From: Eucalyptus grandis
Lineage: Eukaryota > Streptophyta > Magnoliopsida > Myrtales > Myrtaceae
Direction of reading: 5' to 3'
Assembly (NCBI RefSeq): GCF_016545825.1
Contig: NC_052619.1
Coordinates: 8,137,501 to 8,201,500, forward strand
Length of the DNA stretch: 64,000 nucleotides
Shown: one piece after another, positions 9,977-20,505 of the stretch
How the letters are laid out: every line of letters begins with the position of its first letter
How positions within the stretch are numbered: position 1 is the first letter of the stretch
The notes under the pieces: generated by a model
What the model saw: the letters and a program-made list of their open reading frames with translations, nothing else
The model's database searches: none
What the model was told of the DNA's origin: nothing
Made by a program: the position numbers and the translations under genes

Positions 9977-11228
9977 CACTAAAGCCAACTTATTTGGTAT
10001 GTTAACATATATCCACTTTGGGCATGCGTGTGCATCATATGCAAATAGGCTCGTGACTATAATACAAATTAAATTAAATCTCATTTAATTTAATTTCAAA
10101 TCGACTCAATTCGATTGCAATAATTGCAAACATATTTGCAATAATATTTCTCTCTTGTTCCACGTCACTCTAGTTGTTTATGGTGTGTGACATCCCTAGG
10201 TTCATCACTAAGCTGGTAGTAAGACTTGTACTAACACATTAGTACTTCCAAAAGAATTAATTGTCCCGATTAATCTTTTAGGTCCTACAAGCCACGATTG
10301 ACATCTAGCAATATATCATGGCTACCCAGATAGTGTGAATACTTTAAGAACATAATGAACCTGTCAGCTTTGGCTACAGTGTAATTGAATCCCTCTGTCT
10401 TACTATGTCCCGATCAAACAAAGACCATGGAATATTTATCAAGTCATTAATTCAATCATATGCACAAATCTAATTGACATGCATTTTATTCGAGACATAA
10501 ACAATTTATTCTCGATTACAACCCCGGCCGAGGATTTCAATGCAGTGTCACAATTAGATCGCATAGGACATCATTATCATACCTTGCATATAACAAGGAG
10601 ACAGATTCCATATTGCGCACACGTGTAACTTCGTATATGAACAAACTATGACCATCAAGTATAAAGACGGATCGACGACCCGGTATTATGTGCACCCGTG
10701 AACCATAGTTGTTCGATACACAAGTTAACACTGTGCCTCAGGTCTAAGGATTATTTGCACAAGACCAAAGCATGAACAATTAGACATTGACCACGCTAAA
10801 AGCTTCCATGTCGCTAATCGTTCCATATGCGTCACGTTCAGTGAATTTGTCTAATACAAACACCTGTGTTCTAACTCGGGCATCATAATACCCAATGACT
10901 TGTGACTCATCATTCCCTTAAGTATCCAATACTTAATGGCGAGATTAAGAACACACCGGTCTCAACGGGATTATTAAAATCCACTTAATAATCCATCGAC
11001 CGGGAACAATTTAAAGATTCAGTCTAACTATGAACCCGTCACATATATTCTTGACGTCTCAAGAATAGGTCTAGTTGCAACTGATCTTATGGAATCATTC
11101 ATCAATATAAAATAATTGGACAAATGAATGAATACGTCGTTGCCATTAATTAAATAATAATAATGAAAGTACAACTGAAATCCCTAATATGTAACTATTA
11201 CATAGTAGCTTTAGGGCATACATCCAAC
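9977..11228 (-). other. fossil LTR-like segment between pol and the 3' LTR
   Basis: About 1.25 kb without a supported gene. On the minus strand it begins at 11229 with TGTTGGATGTATGCCC, close to the true LTR start TGTTAGTAGTATGCCC, and it is preceded by a PPT-like run. It therefore looks like the remnant of an older 3' LTR retained inside the element, or a duplicated PPT/LTR border. Short frames such as 10537-10731 do not resemble proteins. Confidence 0.5.
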
Positions 11229-11229
11229 A

Positions 11230-11241
11230 ATTTCCCGGTTG
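11230..11241 (-). promoter_or_regulatory. second, internal PPT-like tract
   Basis: The minus strand reads GCAACCGGGAAAT before TGTTGGATG. It shares the upstream context GGCTTTAGTGCAA with the PPT at 9965-9976. Confidence 0.55.
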
Positions 11242-11265
11242 CACTAAAGCCAGCTTGTCAGTACC

Positions 11266-14200
11266 TCAAACCCATTTTGTCAATATGTCTTTCAAAAGCG
11301 GACTAGGTAAGGCCTTAGTGAAGGGATCTGCCACGTTTTCTGCTGAGGTAATTTTCTGCAAGGCGATATCACCTCTCCCAACAATTTCTCTGATGAGATG
11401 GAAGCGTCTCTCAATATGCTTGGACTTCTGGTGAGACCTTGGTTCCTTAGCTTGAGCTATTGCCCCATTGTTGTCACAAAACAATGTGATCGGTTGCTCA
11501 ATTGAAGGAACAACTCCAAGTTCAGAAATAAATTTCTTCATCCAAGCGGCTTCCTTTGCTGCTTCGAAAGCGGCTACATACTCGCCTCGGTGGTGGAATC
11601 GCGGTTATACTTTGTTTGGAACTTTTCCAACTAACGCACCACCATTGAATGTAAAGACAAACCCGGATGTAGACTTATAATCATTAGGATCCGATTGAAA
11701 ATCGGAATCAGTATAAGCTACAACTTTAAATTCTCCTTCTCCATATATCAAGAATAAATCTTTAGTCCTTCGCAAGTACTTAAGAATATTCTTGATTGCT
11801 ATCCAGTGCTCTTCTCCTGGATCAGACTGATATCTGCTGGTAATACTTACAGCATGCGCAATATCAGGTCTAGTACATAGCATAGCATACATTATGCTTC
11901 CAATAGCGGATGCATATGGTATCTTTGCCATCCGCTCTCTTTCTTCAGGAGTGTTGGGACACATCTCCTTAGAAAGACGGATCCCTTGCCTAAAAGGCAA
12001 TAATCCTCTCTTGGAACATTGCATGTTAAACCGTGTTAACACTTTGTCTATGTACGTAGATTGTGAGAGGCCAATCAATCGTCTTGATCTATCTCTATAG
12101 ATCTTGATACCTAAAATGTAGGTTGCCTCTCCTAAATCTTTCATGGAGAATTTCTGTGACAAGAATAGTTTTATTGATGATATCATTGGTACATCATTTC
12201 CAATCAAAAGTATATCATCAACATACAAAACTAGAAATGCAATTGCACTCCCACTTGATCTTCTTGTATACACAAGGTTCATCCGGATTTTTGATGAAGC
12301 CAAACGATTTGACTACCTCATCAAAACGAATGTTCCAACTTCTGGAGGCTTGTTTGAGTCCATAAATGGATCTCTTAAGCTTACACACCTTTTGTTTTTC
12401 ACTATTGGATTCAAAACCACATGGCTGTTCCATATAGATGTCCTCATCGAGAAAACCATTTAGAAAAGCCGTTTTGACATCCATCTGGAATATCTCATAA
12501 TCAAGGTGTGCAGCTATAGCCAACATAATCCGAATGGATTTTAGCATGGCCACGGTGAGAAAGTTTCGTCATAATCAATTCCTTCTTTTTGACGATATCC
12601 TTTCGCCACCAGCCGTGCTTTATAAATTCCAATTTGACCTACAACATTCATCTTCCTCTTGAAGATCCATTTACAGCCAATTGGTACAATACCATCGGGC
12701 GGGTCGAGTCAAGGTCCAAACCTCATTGGAATACATTGAATCCATTTCGGATTTCATGGCTTCTAGCCATTTACCGAGAATCGATGTCCAACATCGCCTC
12801 CTCATAGGTTTTAGGATCACCGGGTTGATCACTATCATTCACAATGAATAATGGTTCAATATGATCAACCGAGTGTCTATAACGAGCGGTGGGCGAGACG
12901 TTCTCGCACTTCTCCTAAGAGGTTGTGTATCGAAGCTCCCACTTTGAATCGGAGATTGGTATCGAACTCGGTTGTTTGATACTTCATTATTTTCTTCTTG
13001 TAAGACTATTTTCCGCCCACACCACTTTCTTGGACGAACGATTCTCCAAAAGGAAGCGTGCTTGCATACCAAAATTCTTTGGTCTGAATGAAAATAGAAA
13101 TAATATCCAAGAGTTTCCTTTGGATATCCAATGAAGCGACCTTGTTCAGATCTTGCCTCCAATTTATCCATTTTCAGCTTTTTCACAAAAGCTGGACAAC
13201 CCCAAATCTTAATATGATTAAGACTAGGTTTCCTACTATGCCATATCTTATAGGGCGTAGTTGGAACAGATTTGGACGGCACTCTATTCAGTATATATAC
13301 AGCTGTCTCAAGGGCATATCCCCAAAGGGATATTGGCAAATCGGTGTAACTCATCATAGATCGTACCATATCTAATAAAGTACGATTTCTTCGTTCAGAT
13401 ACACCATTATGTTACGGTTCCGGGAGGTGTCCATTGTGATAAAATGCCATTCTCTTTAAGAAAGTCCAGGAATTCAGTACTAAGGTATTCACCTCCTCGA
13501 TCGATCGAAGAGCCTTAATACATTTTCTGTTTGTTTCTCAACTTCAGCTTTGAATTCCTTGAACTTTTCAAAGGATTCAGATTTATACTTCATGAGGTAT
13601 AAATAACCATACCGTGACGATCATCGGTGAAGGTAATGAAGTAATTATAACCGCCTCTAGCAGATTCATTAATTGGTCCACATACATCTGTATGTATTAA
13701 TCCTAATATGTCGGCTCGCGCACTTTGTCCCACAAAGGCGCTTTGGTCATTTTCCTAGAAGACATGCCTCACAAGTCGAGTATGACTCAAAATTTGAAGG
13801 ATCAATGTATCCATCGGTACTCAACTTGTTAATTCTGTCTTCTCCAATATGACCTAATCGGAGATGCCAAACATACTTTTTATTTGGACCGTCTCTAGGG
13901 CGTTTATTAGTTATGGCATTTATATCAATTCTATTTTGCTTATTGACATTGGTAATCACATTACCGGACATTGTAATGGTATAAAGATTGTTGATTAATA
14001 TGCTAGAACCAACACATATTCTATTATGATAAATAGAACATACATCATCAACAAAAGAAAATTCATAATTCTCTTTACCCAAGCGAGGTACAGAGATGAT
14101 GTTCCTAACAGCATTCTTATAATGCAAACAGTTCTTTAATACCATTACATGTCCAGAAGGCAAACATAAACGAAAAGTCCCTATAGCTAATGCAGCAACT

Positions 14201-14496
14201 CTTGCTCCATTGGCAAACGTCAAGACAATCTCATTTTGCCTTAGCATCCTGCTTATTTCCAGATTCTGCAAAGACATACAAATATGTGAAGTTGCAGCAG
14301 AATCTAGAACCCATGAGCTGGATTCAGCACTAACCATAAGATTGGTTTCAATAAGCATAGACACCATACCTTCATAAGGTCGGTTCTTGGGCTTGACCTT
14401 CAAGCTCGCGAGGTACCTCTTACGGTTCCTCCTCCGGTGCCCTTTGACACCACGGTAATGACATTTCCCTTTATCAATCATGGGTTTTGGTTGCAC
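11266..14496 (-). pseudogene. copia pol: protease, integrase, RT, RNase H (frameshifted)
   Basis: Read from 14496 downwards. A degenerate zinc knuckle (CHYRGVKGHRRRNRKR, two Cys replaced by Arg) is followed by the protease motif WVLDSAATSHIC (usual DSGATSH) and the pre-integrase finger WHLRLGHIGEDRI...CEACLLGK. The integrase core from 13745 to 13370 is frameshifted. Its C-terminal part 13369-12839 keeps [19 protein letters not shown] and [14 protein letters not shown] is split into 12553-12218 (FQMDVKTAFLNG, KLKRSIYGLKQASRSW) and 12303-11605 (VLYVDDILLIGND, intact YVDD; GSIMYAMLCTRPDIAHAV). RNase H ends at 11541-11266 (HIERRFHLIREIVGRGD, ADPFTKALP). Many breaks look like single-base deletions in short homopolymers, so consensus error is an alternative to real decay. 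Confidence 0.9.
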
Positions 14497-15193
14497 AACG
14501 GGTTTGGCGAGGCCTCTTCCATTTATTCTTCTTTAAAACGGTCTTACCCTTTGAAGAAGAAGCCTTAGCCATAGCCACTACATTTGGCCTCGTGTTATGC
14601 ATTTCCTTCTCATAAACTACCAGCATGCTATGTAACTCAGCAAGAGTTTTCTCCATCTTATGCATGTGGAAGTTTTGGACAAAACCGGAAGAAGGAATCG
14701 GGTAAAGATTGGAGGATCAAATCCACAGCTAACTCATTGTCCATAACGAGATTCAGCCTAGCCAATTCTTCAATGTGCCAGATCATTTTCAAAGCATGAT
14801 CATTAACAGATGATCCTTCAGCCATCCTCATACGGTACAATGCCTTAGATATCTCATATCTAGAGGTTCGACCATTCTCATCAAAGTATTCCTTTAAGTG
14901 CAAAATGATCGACCCAGCATCTTCCATAGATTCATACTTCTTATGTAATTCATTATTCATAGAAGCAAGCATATATGACCTAACTTTTAAGTCATCATCA
15001 CGCCACTTATCATAAGTGACACGCTCCTCTTGGGTCCCACCCTCAGGAAAGGAGGTTGGCATCTTTTCATCAAGCACATACCCAATTTTTCTGAATTGAG
15101 AACAATTCTCAAATTCCTCACCCGATCAGTGAAATTGGGTCCGGTCAAACAATTCTTGTCAAGTATAGAAGCGAGTGGGTTTGTGGTCACCAT
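14474..15193 (-). pseudogene. copia gag (frameshifted)
   Basis: The minus-strand start MVTTNPLASILDKNCLTGPN at 15193 is the usual copia gag opening. A frame change near 15075 leads to DEKMPTSFPEGG, then the copia-type gag domain (YDKWRDDDLKVRSYMLASM, ILHLKEYFDENGRTSRYEI, ALYRMRMAEGSSVNDHALKM, LILQSLPDSF). Another shift near 14660 leads to MHKMEKTLAELHSMLVVYEK and a lysine-rich tail before the zinc knuckle. Gag would form the virus-like particle. At least two frame changes make it non-functional as read. Confidence 0.88.
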
Positions 15194-16539
15194 TTTCAGA
15201 GTAATAATATATCTGTTGCAGAAAATAAATTGTTAGCCGTTGTATCTTTCAAAGTAACTATTTCATTTTGGCCTTTAAATGAAATAGATCCTCCCACTAA
15301 ATTTATATTCGAATCCCATACTCCTTAAGATGGGAAGCGGTAATCTTTGTTGGGTAAAGATTACTAGTGGGGATTGAGTCCCACTAGTCCAAAGTCCACC
15401 TCACCTAACAGTTATTGGTGTCCTATGAACTTAGTGAGTGAACCAGCTTGTTCAACACATCATATGCGAGTCCCAATCATAACTTCGGCCTCTAGACCAT
15501 GAAAGCCTCACCTAACAGTTATTGGCATCATGATCATAGTTAAGTCTAGCCCATCGTCTCATGCAAGTATTGAAAACACAAATAATTCCCTCACCTAACA
15601 GTTATTGGAAATCATTTGGCTCCAACCCCACAGCATCATATGCATAATGGAGTGGTCCAATATTATAAATGGTAATTAACCCTATGTATCCATAACCGGT
15701 TAATTAACCACTATAATATTGGATCAAACCACGACGATGGAAGGCCACGAGTCGAAACCCGTTTCGACTTAATATTCTTTGTAAGGAGATTTGGGTCGTT
15801 ATTAACGGTCTCACTTTGCACATTAACCGGTTTAACATGCACGATACCATAAACACAATAAATAAATAGATATCACATAATATCTATCATATGTGGTGAT
15901 CATGGAATTATGGTTCAATGGGTCTCGAGCCAAAGAGACCCATTTAGCCATTTTAATGTTTTAATTATATGGACCTGCTCTTCACTTTTTCTTCAATCTT
16001 TGAACTCTTCAAAGACCGGGCCCAAAGAGCTCACCGGTTTAATGGCTCCTCCAATGGCTCCTCCTCTCTTGTAGTATTTACATCAATAATTGAAATACTA
16101 TACTAAAATTACATTTCATAAAAATAAATATAAAAGGAAGGACGCAGCCTCCATTTAATAATTACATCCCCAAAAAGAATACCTGTAATCATCATACATT
16201 CATCCATACAATAATCACAACATTTAGGGATTTTTCCATGATCACCACCCTTCCTTATGAGCCATAAATTCAAAATTTAAAGCTCTGGAAGGCATGCATA
16301 AAATTCTGCATATCACTTGTAGAATATAAACACAAAGTATAACAAATTACGGATTTTTGATTCAAAATTGATTTAGTTCTAATTTTTGCTTAGTTGATTA
16401 AATTTATCATATAAATTAATCAACTTCTATAGGCCACATAAGAGTAAGAGAACCAATTCTCTTAACAAAATAAATTGCCCATTAGAACGCAAAAACATAT
16501 TTGAACTATAAATCAATTAAACGCACGAAACGCCTAAGG
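15194..16539 (-). other. long 5' leader of the copia element
   Basis: About 1.35 kb between PBS and gag with no gene. It contains a threefold repeat (15399-15608) and AT-rich palindromic stretches such as AACCGGTTAATTAACC-type sequence near 15691. Confidence 0.7.
15399..15608. repeat. threefold dispersed repeat in the leader
   Basis: CTCACCTAACAGTTATTGG occurs at about 15400-15418, 15507-15525 and 15590-15608, spaced 107 and 83 bp. The copies are identical while flanks differ, so the short unit itself is what is kept. Confidence 0.9.
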
Positions 16540-16553
16540 TTGGCTCGATACCC
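16540..16553 (-). promoter_or_regulatory. primer-binding site, initiator Met tRNA type
   Basis: The minus strand reads GGGTATCGAGCCAA two bases after the 5' LTR end. It matches the common TGGTATCAGAGCCA site with two small changes. Confidence 0.75.
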
Positions 16554-16555
16554 TT

Positions 16556-17384
16556 TGTTGGGGTTTCATGAATCATGTATAAGAAAAATCAACAGAATAA
16601 ACGCAGCGGAAACAAAGATATATTTTACACATGATTCTCCTTAGGCGTTGTTCGTGCGTTTTAATCAAAAATCTAAACATAAAAGGAGTTAAACGAAATA
16701 CCTCTCGAAGTGCACTTTGAAACGAGTCGGTTCGGTTGTTCTACAATTTGAGTCCCACAAGCGTCGGACCTCTAGTTCAGACACACCAACAACGAACGTC
16801 GAACGGAGGAGAGAACTTTCGGATATCCACAACTTCGATCGTGCTAGCAATCACGTGGAAAGAATCCGTCGTATTCTTGATGTATAATAGTCACGGCCCG
16901 AACGAGAGAATTGTTTCTCTTCCTCGTGTCTCAAAGACACAAGAACACACGCACACTTTTTCTCAATATTCAGCAACTAGAGAACTCTAAATATTTGTTC
17001 ATGGTGAAGAGCGGATCCGGAACAAGAAGACAATACACACGAAGTCTTTTTCAATTTTTCAGCAGCTCTTTTACACTCGTCCCTCACTCATTTTATATCA
17101 AAAATGACCAGCAACGGTTGCTGATCAATGGACGATCAGCAACCGTTGTGATCGTCCATAGTGGACGACCATCGTGCATGACGGTTGCTCATGCACGACC
17201 ATCGTGCATGAGCAACCGCTCATGCACGATTGTGGCATGGTGGTCAGCGGTTGCTAACCATCAATGCTACGTGCATAATGGTCAGCAACCGCTGACCATT
17301 ATGCTCGTGCACATGCATGAAGCTTTACTTTTTTTTTTTTTTTAATTATTTATTAATAAGTTAATTTAGGGCATACTACTAACA
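16556..17384 (-). repeat. copia 5' LTR (minus strand)
   Basis: 829 bp and the partner of 9113-9964. The differences noted are one-base indels (for example AAAGGGAG/AAAGGAG), a shorter palindrome segment and T-run length. Confidence 0.95.
17104..17322. repeat. palindrome cluster in the second copia LTR
   Basis: Counterpart of 9662-9896, slightly rearranged. One stem lost a base (GTTGTGATCG) and the final GTGCACGAATTCGTGCAC palindrome is missing. Confidence 0.8.
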
Positions 17385-17389
17385 CACCA
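17385..17389 (+). repeat. target-site duplication CACCA, right
   Basis: Exact copy of 9108-9112 after the LTR end CTAACA. Confidence 0.9.
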
Positions 17390-17950
17390 GTCAGGATCCT
17401 TCAATTCTCCAGTTCCCACGAGTCCCAACCCAACTACATCATGCTTTGCTGCTGGACGGTCCTTTGCTGTTTGTCTTGGTCCTCACCTGAGACCTTGGCT
17501 TGTTCGTTCCTGAAACAGTGCACGCCACCTACTGGACAAAATGCCTCAAATAGATGCTCGTTTGTGTACTTCATTTATGACCAAGACTTGCTGTCTTTCA
17601 TTCATGCCAGTACTGAGTGCAAATGAGTCATCCCTGTGCAGAAGCTGAGTATTGCTTGTTCATTGTTTGCGCATTTTGGTCTGAGTTTAAGTCTCGGATA
17701 TCTCTACGTTCTCCTTACTTCATGCCCACCACATGCTCGCCAAAATGCTTAAACCAAGCTCGCGTGAACCTGTCTCCGTGCTTTGCACCCGAGCTGATTG
17801 CCATGTGTTAGTGATAATGTCTAAACGAAGCTACATTCTTGTTTGAGGAAACTCTTTTGAATCAAAACATCTGGATTTTTTTCTTTTTTCAGAAAATCAT
17901 AACTTTCGGCTTCAATTCATTCTTTTTGCTGAAGGAAAATGATTTCATTA
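17390..17950 (+). other. unassigned sequence right of the copia element
   Basis: Low-copy-looking DNA continuing the pre-insertion site from 9107. Short frames exist (for example 17441-17626 and 17617-17811) but I recognise no protein. A-rich/T-rich runs near 17875-17890 may mark the 3' end of the adjoining LINE. Confidence 0.4.
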
Positions 17951-18667
17951 CTAGCCCATAAAAGGGGCACCATTAGATGTAAAGTCTAAACTTAAGATAG
18001 AAATTAAAGGCGGAGGAGGAAATGATACCCAATTAGTTGGAAGAGAGTTGGCTCGGTTGGCTTTAACGACCCAATCCACGGCCTTGTTCATTTCCCTTGG
18101 TTCATTGAGGACCGAAACTTCACTAAGCCTGGCCCAAATTCTTATGCAATCAGCTACTATTGATTGAGCCTTCCAAGGTGGTTCAGCCCAGCCCGATAAG
18201 CACTCCACCAAAGATAAGTTGTCAAATAATATGCACACCTGCAGATCACTTCTCATGAAGACTTGCAATTGGAGTTTCGATTGTGCAGATCTTCTTTCTC
18301 TTACCCATAGCAAAGCCTCTCTCATAGCTAGGGTTTTAGCCATCGAAGCCATCAAAGCATGAATTTTTTTGGTGAAGCCATCAATGAGGATGCTAGCAGC
18401 ATTTCTGCATACTCCCGCCACCACTCCCGCAAGTGACGATCTGCACTAGGAAGCGTCGATATTCAGCTTCAACTCCTGTGGACCAAGTAAGGCCTAGTTC
18501 ATCGGGATTTCTGAATTGGCTTGCTTTCATCTACTTCAGCTTAGCCCCTTGTATGCCCTTTTCATGTAGAGATCAGCGGCTATTCGGGCTTCGGCTTGGG
18601 TGTTGAGTTGGTTGGGCTTCCTTCCTTGGAAGACTGCTAAGTTGCGAGCCTTCCAGATCTACCATAT
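17951..18667 (-). pseudogene. plant LINE, C-terminal RNase H domain
   Basis: On the minus strand the frame begins at the LTR A border with IWKARNLAVFQGRKPNQLNT, continues to PQELKLNIDAS, and then has a long open part from 18424 (GFTKKIHALMASMAKTLAMR, EALLWVRE, SDLQVCILFDNLSL, AVDWVVKANRANSLPTNW, ending ISILSLDFTSNGAPFMG). This is the RNase H-like end of plant LINE polyproteins. Several stops interrupt it. The frame upstream resumes at 26660 on the other side of LTR A, so the two pieces are one element. Confidence 0.85.
18663..18667 (+). repeat. target duplication of LTR A, left (CATAT)
   Basis: CATAT precedes TGTGGCATCC. The right copy at 26660-26664 reads CATAA, one mismatch. The LINE frame favours CATAA as the original. 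Confidence 0.7.
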
Positions 18668-18752
18668 TGTGGCATCCAAAATCTTAGACAACCCTCGGAT
18701 AGGTGATAGTCACCGAACAGTGGCTTCGCTTTTATTTTATAAGCATTGATTT

Positions 18753-18762
18753 GTATTTGTTC
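18753..18762 (+). repeat. 10-bp target duplication, left
   Basis: GTATTTGTTC, repeated exactly at 19904-19913 around the foldback element. Confidence 0.85.
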
Positions 18763-19903
18763 GGCAAAAGAACGCTTCAAGTGCCATAATTTTGGTCAAA
18801 GGGACACTTAAGTGCCATAACTTACGAAAGGTACACTTAAGTGCCCAATTCGAAAAAAAAACGGATCACTTGAGTGCCACTCCGGCCAAAGTCCGGCCAA
18901 AACGCCAACGTGGCGTTTTTCGGCGGCGACGCGCCCAAAACGACGCCGTTTTGCACGCGGCGATGTGGCCAAAACGGCGTCGTTTTGGGGCGACGTGGCA
19001 AAAAGAAAAATTAATTAAATTAATTAAATTAATTTTAAAATTAAATTTAGTTAAAATATTTTAAAATAATAATTTTAAAATTAAATTTATTTAAAATATT
19101 TTAAAAAATAATAATTTAAAAAACTTTAAAAAATTAAAAAATTTATTTAAAAAAAAAAAAAAAAAAGGAATGGTGGGAGGCGGGCGAGGGATCGGCCCTC
19201 GGTCGTCGCCGCCGCCGCCCCGCCGCTACCGGGAAGGGCCGGCGACGGCGGGGAGGGTCGGCCGGGGTCGCCGGGCCACAGCCGGGCGGCGACCCCGGCC
19301 GGCCGGCGGCGAGCTCGCGAGCCCTCGCCCCGATCAGGGGGCGAGGCCGCGCGCCCCCATATCTAGCGGCGAGGCTCGCGGCCCTCGCCCGATCCAGCGG
19401 CGAGGCTCGCGAGCCCTCGCCGCCGGTCGGCCGGTCGCCGACCCACAGCCAAGGCCCGGCGACCCCGGCCGACCCTCCCCCGCCGTCGCCGGCTCTTCCG
19501 GCGGCGGCGGGCGGGGCGATCCCTCGCCGCCTCCCCTGTTCCTTTTTTTTTTTTTTTTTTTTAAATTTTAAAATTTTTTTAAAGTTTTTAAATTTTTAAA
19601 TATCATTTTTAAAATATTTTAACTAAATTTAATTTTAAATTAAATTAAATTAATTATTTATTTATTTTGTTCTACGTCAGTCGAAACGACGCCGTTTTGG
19701 GCACGTCAACGTGCAAAATGGCGCCGTTTTGGCCGCACTTCGCCGGAAAAAAGCCACGTTGGCGTTTTGGCCGGATTTTTGCCGGATTGGCACTCAAGTG
19801 ATCCCTTTTACTCCGATTTTGGCACTTAAGTGTACCTTTCGTAAGTTATGGCACTTAAGTGTCCCTTTGGGCAAAGTTAAGGTACTTGAGGGGTCCGCAC
19901 GTC
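18763..19903. mobile_element. Mutator-like foldback element with long TIRs
   Basis: A 1141-bp insertion whose two arms (about 390 bp each) are inverted copies: GGGACACTTAAGTGCCATAA, ACTTACGAAAGGTACACTTA, CGCCAACGTGGC and AAAACG.CG.CGTTTT occur in both. The outermost 23 bp of each arm align without gaps at 15 of 23 positions, with many differences being transitions. The centre (19170-19540) is extremely GC-rich and partly palindromic. It carries no transposase and is flanked by a 10-bp duplication, which fits non-autonomous MULEs (9-11 bp). The family name is inferred from TSD length. Confidence 0.8.
19170..19540. repeat. GC-rich core of the foldback element
   Basis: About 370 bp of near-pure G/C with short repeats such as GGCGAGGCTCGCG and CGACCCCGGCCG. 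Its ends mirror each other (GGAGGCGGGCGAGGGATCG against CGATCCCTCGCCGCCTCC). Confidence 0.8.
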
Positions 19904-19913
19904 GTATTTGTTC
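19904..19913 (+). repeat. 10-bp target duplication, right
   Basis: GTATTTGTTC, identical to 18753-18762. Confidence 0.85.
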
Positions 19914-20124
19914 ATTTGGAATAGTATTTCAATTTTATCCTTTGAACCAAAAGGATGGGATTTGATCTTGCATAAGAATTATATGCGCAAAAAAATTAAG
20001 AATTAGAACTTGAGGATATTGAGCGGGCTGTAAGAATTTGGAGTATATATATATGTATGTGTATATACTTGTACATAAAGCAATCTGAATTTTTGTTATT
20101 AAATTAAATTTGATAGAGATAAAA

Positions 20125-20127
<3 letters not shown>

Positions 20128-20159
<32 letters not shown>
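20128..20159 (+). repeat. (TA)n microsatellite
   Basis: About 16 TA units inside LTR A. Confidence 0.95.
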
Positions 20160-20162
<3 letters not shown>

Positions 20163-20396
20163 GGAATTAGGGTCTTATTTCATGGACTCTTGGGCCCAAG
20201 AATTCAGGCCCAAGCAGGCCCAAGAAACACCCCAAGGGTGTCTCACGAACCAAAAGGGGAGGGGGGAGTGCATGTCCTCCAACACTTGTCTTCAATGTTG
20301 CCACTTGTTCTCTTCTTTTTGCCACTTGTTCTCCTCATGAGAACACTTGTCCCTCCATGCAAAAAGGGAAGCATGCAAGTATTTAAACAACCAAAA

Positions 20397-20505
20397 AGAA
20401 AGAGAGAGAGGGAGTGGCTGGCTTTGAGAGAGTGAGAGAGAGAGAGAGAGAGAGAATTGTCAAGTGAGAGAGGGAAACCGAGAGAGAGGAGGAGGAGGAG
20501 GAGGC
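20397..20505 (+). repeat. GA-rich tract in LTR A leader
   Basis: Runs of GAGAGAGA and GGAGGAGGAGG follow the GGGCCCAAG block. It corresponds to the GA-rich leader after the TATA box in the chromovirus LTRs. Confidence 0.85.

Larger units (their letters stand above)
9113..17384 (-). mobile_element. complete Ty1/copia element, minus strand, with TSD
   Basis: Both LTRs, PBS, gag-pol remnant, polypurine tract and a 5-bp TSD are present, so the 8.3-kb insertion is whole. On the minus strand the order is 5' LTR (16556-17384), PBS, long leader, gag, protease, integrase, RT, RNase H, a 1.3-kb 3' segment, PPT and 3' LTR (9113-9964). Integrase before RT defines copia. The two LTRs appear almost free of base substitutions and differ by small indels, implying recent insertion, yet gag and pol contain many frameshifts. 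Confidence 0.95.

Noticed and set aside
17390..17811. Short frames of 61-64 codons as host gene exons
   Set aside because: No domain, no clear splice sites and no resemblance that I can name.
19170..19571. 133-codon Gly/Arg/Pro-rich frame
   Set aside because: It lies in the GC-rich palindromic core of the foldback element. Composition alone explains it.
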